Assembly (NCBI RefSeq): GCF_009792795.1
Contig: NZ_VKHQ01000005.1
Location: forward strand, 248,001 to 312,000
Direction: 5' to 3'
Length of the DNA: 64,000 nt
DNA from: Cognatiluteimonas profundi
Lineage (GTDB): Bacteria; Pseudomonadota; Gammaproteobacteria; Xanthomonadales; Xanthomonadaceae
Both the position numbers and the translations under genes were made by a program. Shown here piece after piece: positions 10,218 to 18,118 of this stretch (position 1 is the first letter of the stretch; each line of letters starts with the position of its first letter). The notes beneath the pieces were generated by a model. That model saw nothing but the letters and a program-made list of their open reading frames with translations. It searched no databases and was not told the origin of the DNA.

Positions 10218-12496
10218 CGGCGCTTGGGCGCCGCCCGGTTGAGCGGTTCGAGCGCGCGGAAACGACGGCCGTATTCGTCGGTCAGGTCACGCGCATCCTG
10301 CGGGTTGCGGATCACCGTCGGGGTCAGCAGCACGATGACTTCGCTGCGGCTGGTGCCCGATCCCTGCGTGCCGAACAGCGAACCGATGATCGGGATCCGG
10401 TTGAGCCCCGGGATTCCCGACGAGGACCGGTTCACCCCGTCCTGGATCAGGCCGGCGAGCATGACCGTCTCGCCGCTCTGGATGGCGGCCTCGGTCTTCA
10501 GGCGGCGGGTATTGATGCGCACGTTGCCGTTGCGATCGGCAACGCTACCGGGCGTGCTGACCTCCTGGACGATATCCAGGAACACCATGCCGTCCTTGGT
10601 GATGCGCGGCCGCACCTTGAGGATGGTGCCGGTATCCAGGTACTGCACCTGGCTGTAGGTCGTGGTGCCGTTGCCGGTCCCGGGATTGACCGTCACCGAG
10701 GAAATCGGAATGCGGCTGCCGACATTGAACGTCGCTTCGGCGTTGTTGCGCACGATGACCGACGGCGTCTGCAGCAACTGTACGTCGGTGACCTGGTCCA
10801 GCGCGGTGATCACCGCCGCGGCGTTGCGGCCCAGGAACGTCCACGCCAGGCCGCCGGTTCCCGCAGCCACGTCCGCCGGCGTGATGCTGCCGGCGATGTC
10901 GCCCCAGATCGTCCGGTTCACCGCGCGGGTGTGCAGGTCGGCCGCCGTGCTGCCGGCCAGGGCCGGGATGGCGTTCTCGAAATACCAGTTGACGCCGTAC
11001 TTGAGATCGCCGGTCAGGTTGACTTCGGCAACCTGCGCTTCGATATGCACCTGCAGCGGCATCACGTCGAGGCGTTCGATGACTTCCTTGATGGATCGCC
11101 AGGCCGCGCCCGTGGATCGCACCAACAGCGTGTTGGTCTCGTCCACCGCCGACACGCCGACCTTGTCACCGCCAACCTCGAGGGTGACGGCGCCGTTGCC
11201 CTGCGCGGCCTGGTTCAGCGACAGCTGTCCACCGCCCAGGCCACCGCTGTCCGAACCGGTGTCGGAGCCGCCGTTGCTGCCGCCGATCCCGGCCGAACTG
11301 GTGCCACTCATGTCGTCGACACCCGAATCCTTGATCTCGGTCGGGTTGGTGCCCGGCATCAGCGAGGTTCCGCCCTGGCCGCCGCCCTGCGAGCCGCCGC
11401 CGGATCGCCCGCCGAAGGCTTCCGCCAGCCGATCGGCGAGGTCCTTGGCCTTGATGTATTTCAATTCGTAGGAGAACAGCTGCACGCCGGCGCCGGCGCT
11501 GTCCACGCGCTCGAGCCATTGCTGGATGTCATCCAGGTAATCGGCCTGCGAGGTGATCACCATCACCGCATTGGCGCCTTCCAGCGGCAGGAAGCGGAAC
11601 ATGCCCGCGACCGGCGACTTGCTCTGTTCGCCGAACACCTTTTCCAGGTCGGCGACCACCTGCGTCGCCTTGCCCGTCTGCAGCGGATACACGCCCACCG
11701 ACATGCTCGACATCCAGTCGACGTCGAAGATCTCGACCGTGCGCAGGTAGTTTTCCAGCTCCGCGCGCGTGCCGGACAAGGTGATCAGGTTGCGGCCATT
11801 GTCGACGTTGACGATGGCATTGGGTCGCGCATACGGCTTGAGGATCTTCTCCATCTCGGTTGCCGAGATGTAGCGCAAGGGCACCGCGCGGACCTCGAAG
11901 CCGCGCGCGGTCGCCGCCGATCCGGTGCGCGGCGCGACGGTGCCGGCCAGGGCCTGGTCGGCGGGCACGATGTTGTAGCGGCCATCGCTGTAGACCATGC
12001 GGGCGTTGTTCCAGCCCAGCACCATCTCCAGCAGCGACATCGCCGATGCCGGGCTGACCGGCTTGGGCGTCGCGAGCGTCACCGTGCCCTGCACGCCCGG
12101 CGCGATGACGTAGTTCTGCCCGAGCATGTCGCCCAGGATCGCCTTCACCACCGCCTGCAACGACTCGCCTTCGAAATTGAAGGTCGCCGCGCCACTGCTG
12201 GCGCCGAGGTTGGGCGGCGGCGCACTGGCGGCGCTGCGATTGATCACCCGCCCGGTGCCGCGCCGGATGATCGCCTGTGGCGCGGCCTCGTTGTCATTGG
12301 ACAGCGCCTGGGTGCGCACGCCGTTGACGATGGCCACCGGCCCCTCGGTGCCGGCGGCACTGGATGTACCGGCTTGCGGCGCGTGGGCAAGTGCACCCTG
12401 CCGCTGGATGGTCGGGGGCGGCATGCTCGCGCACGCCGCGACCATGGTCGCCAGGAGGGCGGCAATCAGGCTGCGGAAGGGGAGGCGTCGTGTCAT
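10214..12496 (-). CDS. gspD: type II secretion secretin GspD/XpsD, lipoprotein
   Basis: Outer-membrane secretin channel of the T2SS. The 760-residue protein has a lipoprotein signal (lipobox VAAC near residue 22), N0 and N-domains from about residue 105 (QAVVKAILGDMLGQNYVI) and a glycine/serine-rich insert around residues 365-430. The secretin domain lies near residues 520-740 (VGSRIPISSV, TGTILKVRPRI, SGETVMLAGLIQDG, GIPGLNRIPIIGSLFG). The C-terminus (LTDEYGRRFRALEPL) is typical. It is the last structural T2SS gene here, as in Xanthomonas xps, and its stop overlaps the next gene by 4 bases. Confidence 0.96.
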   Translation of the reverse strand: MTRRLPFRSLIAALLATMVAACASMPPPTIQRQGALAHAPQAGTSSAAGTEGPVAIVNGVRTQALSNDNEAAPQAIIRRGTGRVINRSAASAPPPNLGASSGAATFNFEGESLQAVVKAILGDMLGQNYVIAPGVQGTVTLATPKPVSPASAMSLLEMVLGWNNARMVYSDGRYNIVPADQALAGTVAPRTGSAATARGFEVRAVPLRYISATEMEKILKPYARPNAIVNVDNGRNLITLSGTRAELENYLRTVEIFDVDWMSSMSVGVYPLQTGKATQVVADLEKVFGEQSKSPVAGMFRFLPLEGANAVMVITSQADYLDDIQQWLERVDSAGAGVQLFSYELKYIKAKDLADRLAEAFGGRSGGGSQGGGQGGTSLMPGTNPTEIKDSGVDDMSGTSSAGIGGSNGGSDTGSDSGGLGGGQLSLNQAAQGNGAVTLEVGGDKVGVSAVDETNTLLVRSTGAAWRSIKEVIERLDVMPLQVHIEAQVAEVNLTGDLKYGVNWYFENAIPALAGSTAADLHTRAVNRTIWGDIAGSITPADVAAGTGGLAWTFLGRNAAAVITALDQVTDVQLLQTPSVIVRNNAEATFNVGSRIPISSVTVNPGTGNGTTTYSQVQYLDTGTILKVRPRITKDGMVFLDIVQEVSTPGSVADRNGNVRINTRRLKTEAAIQSGETVMLAGLIQDGVNRSSSGIPGLNRIPIIGSLFGTQGSGTSRSEVIVLLTPTVIRNPQDARDLTDEYGRRFRALEPLNRAAPKRR

Positions 12497-12508
12497 TGCG
12501 AAGGCACT

Positions 12509-13291
12509 CTACGGGTTCTTGGCCGGTGCTGCGGGCGGTTGGGCTTCCTGGCGCAGTTGCGCGCGCCGCTCCTCGATGCGCTTGCGGATGCTTTCCATCT
12601 GGGCATCGGCATTGGGGGCGGCATCGGGCGTGGCCTCGGGAGTCGCCTCAGGCGTCTCGGGCGCCTGCGGCGAGGGCGTCGCTGTCGGTGGCGACGCCGG
12701 CCGGGTCACGGCTGGCTTGGTCGAGGCCGGTGCGCGCGATCCGGCTTCCGGCTGGTCGGCGCTGCCCACGGCGGTGGGTGGCTCGCCGCCGGTGCCGTCG
12801 AACACGCGCAGGTCCAGGCTCTTGCGGCCGTCGGGGCCCTCGAAGACGGCGCTGCGCGGATTGAGCTCGGTCAACCGCCAGGAGGGCTGCGATTCGGCGG
12901 CCTCGCCAAGCTTGATGCGGATCGACTCGCCGCCCGCGGACGGTTGCACGATCGCCATCCGCAACACTGGCGTCAGCAGGACGCTGGTCAGCACGAAATC
13001 GAATGCCGGGGCGGCGGCCTCGTCGCCCTCTGGCGTCAGCGAGAACGGCTGCGGGCGGCGATCTTCCGAGAACAGCGGACGCGTGCCGATCTCGGCGTAT
13101 TGCGTCAGCGGCCCGAGGCGTTCGGGCGGTGCCGGCGCGAGCTGCGGCAGTCGCCCCTGCAGGCTGGCATCATCGGGCAGCAGTCGCACCTGCCCGCCCA
13201 TGCCGAGCAGCGCAAGCACCCAGAGCAGCAGCGCCCAGCCGGCAACGGTGGCCAGCACCCAGGTCCGCGCCGCGATGCCCTCAACGCGCAC
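12509..13291 (-). CDS. gspN: type II secretion protein N (XpsN type, GspC-like)
   Basis: Inner-membrane T2SS component of the XpsN kind, which in Xanthomonas fills the GspC role linking the platform to the secretin. The 260-residue protein has one N-terminal membrane segment (about residues 10-30, VLATVAGWALLLWVLALLGM). A periplasmic HR-like domain follows (EIGTRPLFSEDRRPQPF, then LLTPVLRMAIVQ). After it comes a long Pro/Ala/Thr-rich linker and a charged C-terminal helix with QMESIRKRIEERRAQLRQEA. The start is GTG at 13291, overlapping gspM by 11 bases. No separate gspC exists in the operon. Confidence 0.85.
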   Translation of the reverse strand: MRVEGIAARTWVLATVAGWALLLWVLALLGMGGQVRLLPDDASLQGRLPQLAPAPPERLGPLTQYAEIGTRPLFSEDRRPQPFSLTPEGDEAAAPAFDFVLTSVLLTPVLRMAIVQPSAGGESIRIKLGEAAESQPSWRLTELNPRSAVFEGPDGRKSLDLRVFDGTGGEPPTAVGSADQPEAGSRAPASTKPAVTRPASPPTATPSPQAPETPEATPEATPDAAPNADAQMESIRKRIEERRAQLRQEAQPPAAPAKNP

Positions 13292-13898
13292 GCGGCACCA
13301 CCGGCGATGGACGAAGGTAGCCGTACAGGTCGAAGCTCACGTCCAGGCCGCCGGCCTGCGAGCCCTGCCCGGGCGCAAAGAAATACCGCTGCGCCAGCAC
13401 GTTGAGGTTGTCGACGAACAGCCGCGGGGTGCCGGCTTCCAGCGCGTGCAGCACAGCCGCCAGCTCCGGGGTTCCGCAGCGCAGGCGCACCTGCACGGTG
13501 ACCTTGCGGAACCGCTCCTTGACCGCGGTGTCATCGGCCAATGGCGAGCGGTTGGTGATCGCGCAGCTGCGATTGCCGGGGCTGGCCTGGGCCACCACGG
13601 ACTCCAGCCGCTGCACGAGGGTCGCGGTGGCGAGCTCGGTGGTGCTTTCGGCGAGGAAACCCGGGCGCCGCGCTTCCGCAACCCTGACCTCCTGCAGTCG
13701 GCGCGCGACCTCCGGGCCTTGGCGCAGCTGCATGCGCTGGCGCAATTCGCGCTGCTGCAGGTCCGCGATGCGATCCTGGGTGTCACGCATGGGCACGGTC
13801 CACCACGGGTGCACCAGCAGCAGGTAGGCCAGCAGCAGCACCAGCAGCAGCAGCCCCAGTGCGAGCCAGCGGTCGCGATCAACGACTGCGCGCGTCAT
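13281..13898 (-). CDS. gspM: type II secretion protein M (XpsM)
   Basis: Bitopic inner-membrane protein of the T2SS platform, partner of GspL. The 205 residues comprise a short cytoplasmic head, one membrane segment (WLALGLLLLVLLLAYLLLV, near residues 9-30), a coiled-coil stretch (DTQDRIADLQQRELRQRMQL) and a ferredoxin-like periplasmic domain ending VSFDLYGYLRPSP. The ATG at 13898 is preferred over an ATG at 13919 because only the former has a strong Shine-Dalgarno. The reading frame overlaps the gspL 3' end by 20 bases. Confidence 0.9.
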   Translation of the reverse strand: MTRAVVDRDRWLALGLLLLVLLLAYLLLVHPWWTVPMRDTQDRIADLQQRELRQRMQLRQGPEVARRLQEVRVAEARRPGFLAESTTELATATLVQRLESVVAQASPGNRSCAITNRSPLADDTAVKERFRKVTVQVRLRCGTPELAAVLHALEAGTPRLFVDNLNVLAQRYFFAPGQGSQAGGLDVSFDLYGYLRPSPVVPRAR

Positions 13899-15015
13899 TC
13901 GCGGGCTCCTTGCCGGCACCGGGCCGGATGGCCAGGTCGGCGGTCAGGGTGAACCGGTCGCGATGCGTGCGCGGGTCGGGTTGCAGCGCACCAGTCAGCG
14001 CCGGGGATGTCCACAGCGGCGAGCCTTCCAGCCTGGCGATCAGTCCCGATGCTTCCGGACTCAAGCCGATCAGCAGCAGGTGGTCATCCTCGACCGCGAG
14101 CTTCTCCAGGTAGGTGCTGTCGGGCAGGCGCCGGCTCAGCTCATCCATGAGTTCCACCATGGTCGGGCGCCCACTGCGCGCCCGATCCAGGAAGGCCGCG
14201 CCCTGCACCGCATCGACCAGTTGCTGGCGTTGCATCGCCACCTGGCGCGCCGCTTCGCTGCGGCTGGCGACCTGTTTTTCGAGCAGGTCGGCGGCGATGC
14301 GCCGGTTGTCCAGCATCTGCCACATCCCGGCCGCCAGGGCCAGCGCGGCACCCGCGACCAGCGCCCAGTTCCACGCGCGCCAGGGATCGGAAATCCGCAC
14401 GCGGCGCTCGGCCGGCAGGAGGTTCACGCCCAGCGGCGCGCCACCGGGTCCGGCAATGTCCACGCCGGCCAGTGAACCGGCCAGGGGGCCCAGTTCGGCG
14501 AGGGCCGCGTCGAAACTCGCCTTGGGCACGACGACCAGTTCGATGTCGGCCTGGCCGTCCGGCCGCCGACCGAGCAGCAGTGCATCGAAGAGGACATCGC
14601 CAGCCTCGAACGGAGTCTGGCGTTCGACCTCGAAGCGCAGCACGTCGCGCAGGCGGTCGACCGCCGCGGCGGGCATGAGCATGCGGCGACGCAGGCCGCG
14701 ATTGGCTGGCAGGACCAGCCATCGCGGCAGGTCGACGATGCGCGGTCCGAGCACCGTGGCCAATGGATCGGCGGCGGACCCGGGTTCCGCCAGCGGCAGC
14801 CGGCCGAGGTCGAGTATTTCGCCGATGCGATCCAGCCGCAGCTCGACCGCTTCACCGTCGCAGGACAGCAGCAGGCGGTCGCGCGCCCAGCCGAACAGGG
14901 ACTGCCAGCGCAACGGCAACCAGGCAGCCAGCGACGTCCGCCACCAGGCGAAAAATCCTCCGGCACCCAGTCCGATTTTGGCCCCGTACGCGCCGAGGCT
15001 GTCGCGCAGGATCAT
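13879..15015 (-). CDS. gspL: type II secretion protein L (XpsL)
   Basis: Inner-membrane protein that recruits the GspE ATPase. The 378-residue protein has a cytoplasmic actin-like domain (about residues 45-210; MLMPAAAVDRLRDVLRFEVERQTPF is the PilM/GspL-like helix). One membrane segment near residues 240-260 (NWALVAGAALALAAGMWQM) is followed by a periplasmic coiled coil and a PilN/ferredoxin-like domain (LMDELSRRLPDSTYLEKLAVEDDHLLLIG). ATG at 15015 overlaps the gspK stop (ATGA). Confidence 0.9.
   Translation of the reverse strand: MILRDSLGAYGAKIGLGAGGFFAWWRTSLAAWLPLRWQSLFGWARDRLLLSCDGEAVELRLDRIGEILDLGRLPLAEPGSAADPLATVLGPRIVDLPRWLVLPANRGLRRRMLMPAAAVDRLRDVLRFEVERQTPFEAGDVLFDALLLGRRPDGQADIELVVVPKASFDAALAELGPLAGSLAGVDIAGPGGAPLGVNLLPAERRVRISDPWRAWNWALVAGAALALAAGMWQMLDNRRIAADLLEKQVASRSEAARQVAMQRQQLVDAVQGAAFLDRARSGRPTMVELMDELSRRLPDSTYLEKLAVEDDHLLLIGLSPEASGLIARLEGSPLWTSPALTGALQPDPRTHRDRFTLTADLAIRPGAGKEPANDARSR
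13906..13911 (-). promoter_or_regulatory. Shine-Dalgarno deciding the gspM start
   Basis: AAGGAG on the minus strand, 7 bases before the ATG at 13898. It lies inside the 3' end of gspL, so gspM translation can be initiated within the upstream gene. The alternative in-frame ATG at 13919 has no comparable site. Confidence 0.75.
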
Positions 15016-15887
15016 CGCGCTGTCGTCCCTTCTTCCCAGTCCAGCGCCGTATATGCCGAGCCAGGGGCACCATTGCCGCCCGAGCGAACGACACCCCTGA
15101 TGCCTGCGGTGCGGCCTTCCCGCAGTCGCGCCACGCTCTGGATACTATACGTGCCGCTGCCACCACCGCCCATTGCCGCCGGGTCCAGCGCAGCGCCCGT
15201 GGCGGACCGCTGCGCCTGGCGCGCCTTCACCAACGCATCGCCATCCAGTCCCATCGCGGTCAGCACCGGGGCGGCCGCGAACGCCTGGTCCGGCGTGCCC
15301 TGCCCCGTGTACACGGTCAGGTAATCCCGCACGCGGGCGTAGATCGCCGGCGTCATGCCGAGTACCTGCTCGGCCTCGGCAATGGTTTCGAACGGCGCAT
15401 CCTTGGCGCCGTATGGCAGGCCGGCCTCCTCGTACTGGGGATCCTCGGCGCCGCCTTCGGCCTGCGTCAGCGAATCGGCGTCGCGCCAGTCGACCATCGC
15501 GGCGGCGAGCCGGTCAGCCTGGTTGCCAGGTACTTCGACCGCCTTGAACAGCGCGGCCAGCAAGGCCGGATCGGCCGCATTGATGTCGACCTTGCCCTGC
15601 TCGTCGGTGACCTGCACGTCGACGGGGATGCCGTCGTACTGCCAATGGTAGGTGCGGCCATCCGGCACCCAGCGCCGACGCTGGTCCGGATCGCCGACGC
15701 GGACGAGCGCCATCTCCAGTCCCGCCCGGGCCGCCTCGCCGGCGATGACGCCACGGCTGAGCACGCGTTCCTGCAGGCGCTCGACCCGCGCGCCCAGCGC
15801 GAATGCGCCGATCAGCGACGCCAGCAGGGCGATCAGCCACATGACCAGCAGCAGCGCAGCGCCATCCTGTCGTGCGCGCGCCTTCAT
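15012..15887 (-). CDS. gspK: type II secretion minor pseudopilin GspK
   Basis: Tip minor pseudopilin. The start is at MKARARQDGAALLLVMWL (291 residues), overlapping the gspJ stop by 4 bases. An in-frame upstream extension lies inside gspJ. The prepilin-like hydrophobic helix follows a short basic leader, with the usual Gly before the helix (DGAALLLVMW). The large domain contains GKVDINAADPALLAALF and LTVYTGQGTPD, typical GspK motifs. It caps the pseudopilus with GspI and GspJ. Confidence 0.92.
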   Translation of the reverse strand: MKARARQDGAALLLVMWLIALLASLIGAFALGARVERLQERVLSRGVIAGEAARAGLEMALVRVGDPDQRRRWVPDGRTYHWQYDGIPVDVQVTDEQGKVDINAADPALLAALFKAVEVPGNQADRLAAAMVDWRDADSLTQAEGGAEDPQYEEAGLPYGAKDAPFETIAEAEQVLGMTPAIYARVRDYLTVYTGQGTPDQAFAAAPVLTAMGLDGDALVKARQAQRSATGAALDPAAMGGGGSGTYSIQSVARLREGRTAGIRGVVRSGGNGAPGSAYTALDWEEGTTAR

Positions 15888-16561
15888 TGCGCCTGCTCCC
15901 CACCGCCGGCGCCACTGGCCACCGGCAACGCGATGATGATCTCCGGCCACGCGGGACCATCGGCCGGCGTGACCCGGATCGACACCTGCAATGGCAGCCG
16001 GTCGACCTGCGTCCATTGCTCCTGCCACCCGCCCAGCGCGCCGGTCGCGTCGATCGCGCGATAGCGGAACTGCACATCCTTCAGCTTGCCGGCCAATGGC
16101 TCGGGCTTGCGTGGCGCGTCCTCGGCGATCTGGGTGGAGTTCTGCACCTGGCTGAAGGCGACAGTGAGCCCGAGCTGGCCGGGCGTGTCGCCGGATACGG
16201 AAATGTCGTGCAGGTAGGGACCGCCGCGCCCGAGGTAATCGGGCAGGTCCGCCACGAAACGCATGCGGCCGCGCTCGCCGACGAACAGGATCGGGGTGCC
16301 GCCTTGGGGGTCCAGCGCAAACGCGATCGCACGGGCCGACCCGATCCGGGTGCGCAGGAAACCCGACACCGCGCGCATCAGCGTGTTCCGCTGCGACAGC
16401 ACCTCGCCGCGATTGACTGTCGCCGTGGCTGCGCTGAGCACCGCGAAGCCCAGTGCGAGTGCGGCAGCCAGCAGCGAGGTCGCGAGCAGGACCTCGATCA
16501 GGGTGAAACCGCGCATCGTGGCGCGACCCGGCGACACGCTGGCCCGATCGGACGCGGTCAT
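15884..16561 (-). CDS. gspJ: type II secretion minor pseudopilin GspJ
   Basis: Minor pseudopilin with the type IV prepilin cleavage/methylation motif RGFTLIEVLLATSLLAAAL after a leader that starts MTASDRAS. The ATG at 16561 overlaps the gspI stop (ATGA). A second ATG at 16516, immediately before RGFTLIEV, would give a minimal leader. The 225-residue protein contains ISVSGDTPGQLGLTVAFSQ and ends with the LPLQVSIRVTPADGPAW strand typical of GspJ. Confidence 0.92.
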   Translation of the reverse strand: MTASDRASVSPGRATMRGFTLIEVLLATSLLAAALALGFAVLSAATATVNRGEVLSQRNTLMRAVSGFLRTRIGSARAIAFALDPQGGTPILFVGERGRMRFVADLPDYLGRGGPYLHDISVSGDTPGQLGLTVAFSQVQNSTQIAEDAPRKPEPLAGKLKDVQFRYRAIDATGALGGWQEQWTQVDRLPLQVSIRVTPADGPAWPEIIIALPVASGAGGGEQAQ

Positions 16562-17145
16562 TCCTGCGGCGCCGTCACGATCGCGGGGCGACTGAGCCGC
16601 AGCGTCTGCAGGTGCAGGCGTTGCGCGGGCGACTTGCCCCAGTCCATGTCCAGCACGATCTCGTACAGCTGCGCGCCATCGGCGGTCACCGCCGCCGTGG
16701 TGGCACCCGCCTCGGTGTAGGGGCGGGTGACCAGCGTCCAGTGGTAGCGGTCGTCCTCGAAGGCACCTTGGCGCGTGCCGCCCTGCAGGGGCTCGGCGAC
16801 ACCGGTCTGGGCAAGCAGGGATTGCGCATACAGCGTCGCGCGTCCGGCGCCGTCGGCCCAGTGCACCTGCTTCGATGCGTTGGCCAGGCTGCCCAGCAGC
16901 AAGGTCAAGGCCATTGCCAGCAGAGCGAAGGCGACGATGACCTCGATCAACGTATAGCCGCGCATCGAGGAACGCCGTCCCGCGACCCTCCCGAAGCCGT
17001 CGCCACGGCCGCGCCTCGAGGAGACCCGGCCCGCGACCTTACACAAGCCGTCGCCACGGCCGCGCCTCGAGGAGACCAGGCCCGCGACCTTGCACGAGCC
17101 GTCGCCACGGCCTGAGGAGTTCCGACAAGGCGCTTTACCCATCAC
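16558..17145 (-). CDS. gspI: type II secretion minor pseudopilin GspI with repeat-containing leader
   Basis: Minor pseudopilin with the prepilin motif MRGYTLIEVIVAFALLAMAL. If translation starts at GTG 17145, which overlaps the gspH stop (GTGA), the protein has 195 residues and an unusually long Arg/Gly/Ser leader of about 60 residues. That leader is built from tandem 17-residue units (GRGDGLCKVAGRVSSRR). If it starts at ATG 16965, the leader is a single residue before RGYTLIEV and the 51-bp repeats are untranslated spacer. The latter ATG has no convincing Shine-Dalgarno, so the question stays open. The mature domain ends LHLQTLRLSRPAIV. Confidence 0.85.
   Translation of the reverse strand: MMGKAPCRNSSGRGDGSCKVAGLVSSRRGRGDGLCKVAGRVSSRRGRGDGFGRVAGRRSSMRGYTLIEVIVAFALLAMALTLLLGSLANASKQVHWADGAGRATLYAQSLLAQTGVAEPLQGGTRQGAFEDDRYHWTLVTRPYTEAGATTAAVTADGAQLYEIVLDMDWGKSPAQRLHLQTLRLSRPAIVTAPQE
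16979..17118. repeat. 51-bp in-frame tandem repeat at the gspI 5' end, about 2.8 copies
   Basis: Units begin with cccgcgacc at 16979, 17030 and 17081 (period exactly 51). The third copy breaks off after about 38 bases, and the sequence preceding the first copy (the prepilin ATG region) also resembles the unit end. Each unit contains agccgtcgccacggcc and ctcgaggaga. 51 is divisible by 3, so copy-number change would keep the frame on the minus strand. Confidence 0.92.
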
Positions 17146-17666
17146 TGATCAACCGCTCCATGCGTGACCTGCACCTGGCCGGTCAGCCAGGCGACGTCGA
17201 CCGTCCAGATCGCCTTGCCCGATGTCAGCTGGATGCGTCCGCCGGTCGACGCGCCGTCGGGAAAGAACGCGATGGCGCCCTCGCCCGGATGCGCTTGCAC
17301 TTCGCGCGCGCCGATGAAGGCGATGCCGAGCTTGGCCGGGATCTCCCCGTGATGCGCCTTGGGCGCGTGCCACTCATGGGCGCGCGGATCGATGACGAAG
17401 CGCTGCGGCTGTCCGGTGGAAATCGCCTGCGCGCGGGTGAAACGCAGGTTCGACGCGATCTTCTGCGCATTGGCGCGCAGCTGCATGCCCCGGAACCCGC
17501 CGCCCATCGCGGCCGCGGCGAGCACGCTCGCCAGCGCGATGATGGCCATGACCAGGATGATCTCGAGCAGGGTGAAGCCCCGCTGCGCTGGTCTTCGCCT
17601 CACCGCATGGCTCGCGCCGTCGGCACGGCCTGGATCATTCGCCTGCCGAGTGCTGTTGTCGGCCAC
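17142..17666 (-). CDS. gspH: type II secretion minor pseudopilin GspH
   Basis: Minor pseudopilin with prepilin motif QRGFTLLEIILVMAIIALAS. As annotated from GTG 17666 it has 174 residues and a 29-residue leader (MADNSTRQANDPG...). A GTG at 17603 would give an 8-residue leader (MRRRPAQRG) and may be the true start. The body has the GspH/FimT pattern LRFTRAQAISTGQPQRFVID, then IAFFPDGASTGGRIQL. It follows gspG by 15 bases and overlaps gspI by 4. Confidence 0.9.
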   Translation of the reverse strand: MADNSTRQANDPGRADGASHAVRRRPAQRGFTLLEIILVMAIIALASVLAAAAMGGGFRGMQLRANAQKIASNLRFTRAQAISTGQPQRFVIDPRAHEWHAPKAHHGEIPAKLGIAFIGAREVQAHPGEGAIAFFPDGASTGGRIQLTSGKAIWTVDVAWLTGQVQVTHGAVDQ

Positions 17667-17681
17667 CAGTCCGGCATCGCC

Positions 17682-18116
17682 TTACTGGTACTTGATGTCG
17701 GCGTCGACGCTGGTCCCGCCGGGTTTGCCGTCCTTGCCCAGGCTCACCAGGTCGAATGGCTGGCCGTCGCCCGGCATCGTGTACTGGAACGGATGGTTCC
17801 AGGGATCCTTGAGTTCGGCCGTCTTGGAGTAAGGACCGAGCCAGCCGGTCGCGCTTCCCGGCGCCGACACCAGCTCATCCAGCGAATTGGGCAGGTTGCC
17901 GGTGTCGTTCTCGAACTGCTGGACCTTTTCCGCCAGCGTCTGCACCTGCGCCTTGGCCAGGTTGACCTTGGCGCGATCGCCACCGCCGAGGATGCGCGTC
18001 GCGGCAAACGCCACGATGCCGCCGATCAGCACCACCACCAGGATGATCTCGATCAGGCTGAAACCGCGCTGCGCGGCGCGACCGGGGGCACGGGTTATCG
18101 AACGGGATGCTTTCAT
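17682..18116 (-). CDS. gspG: type II secretion major pseudopilin GspG
   Basis: Major pseudopilus subunit. The 144-residue protein starts MKASRSITRAPGRAAQ, followed by the prepilin peptidase motif RGFSLIEIILVVVLIGGIVAF. The globular domain has the canonical GspG calcium-loop region (LPNSLDELVSAPGSATGWLG, LKDPWNHPFQYTMPG, FDLVSLGKDGKPGG). A prepilin peptidase must be encoded elsewhere, as none is in the window. Two bases separate it from gspF. Confidence 0.96.
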   Translation of the reverse strand: MKASRSITRAPGRAAQRGFSLIEIILVVVLIGGIVAFAATRILGGGDRAKVNLAKAQVQTLAEKVQQFENDTGNLPNSLDELVSAPGSATGWLGPYSKTAELKDPWNHPFQYTMPGDGQPFDLVSLGKDGKPGGTSVDADIKYQ

Positions 18117-18118
18117 GA

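Noticed and set aside
10931..13405. 824-codon plus-strand frame opposite gspD/gspN
   Set aside because: Arg/Gly/His-rich, no start signal, opposite well-conserved secretion genes.
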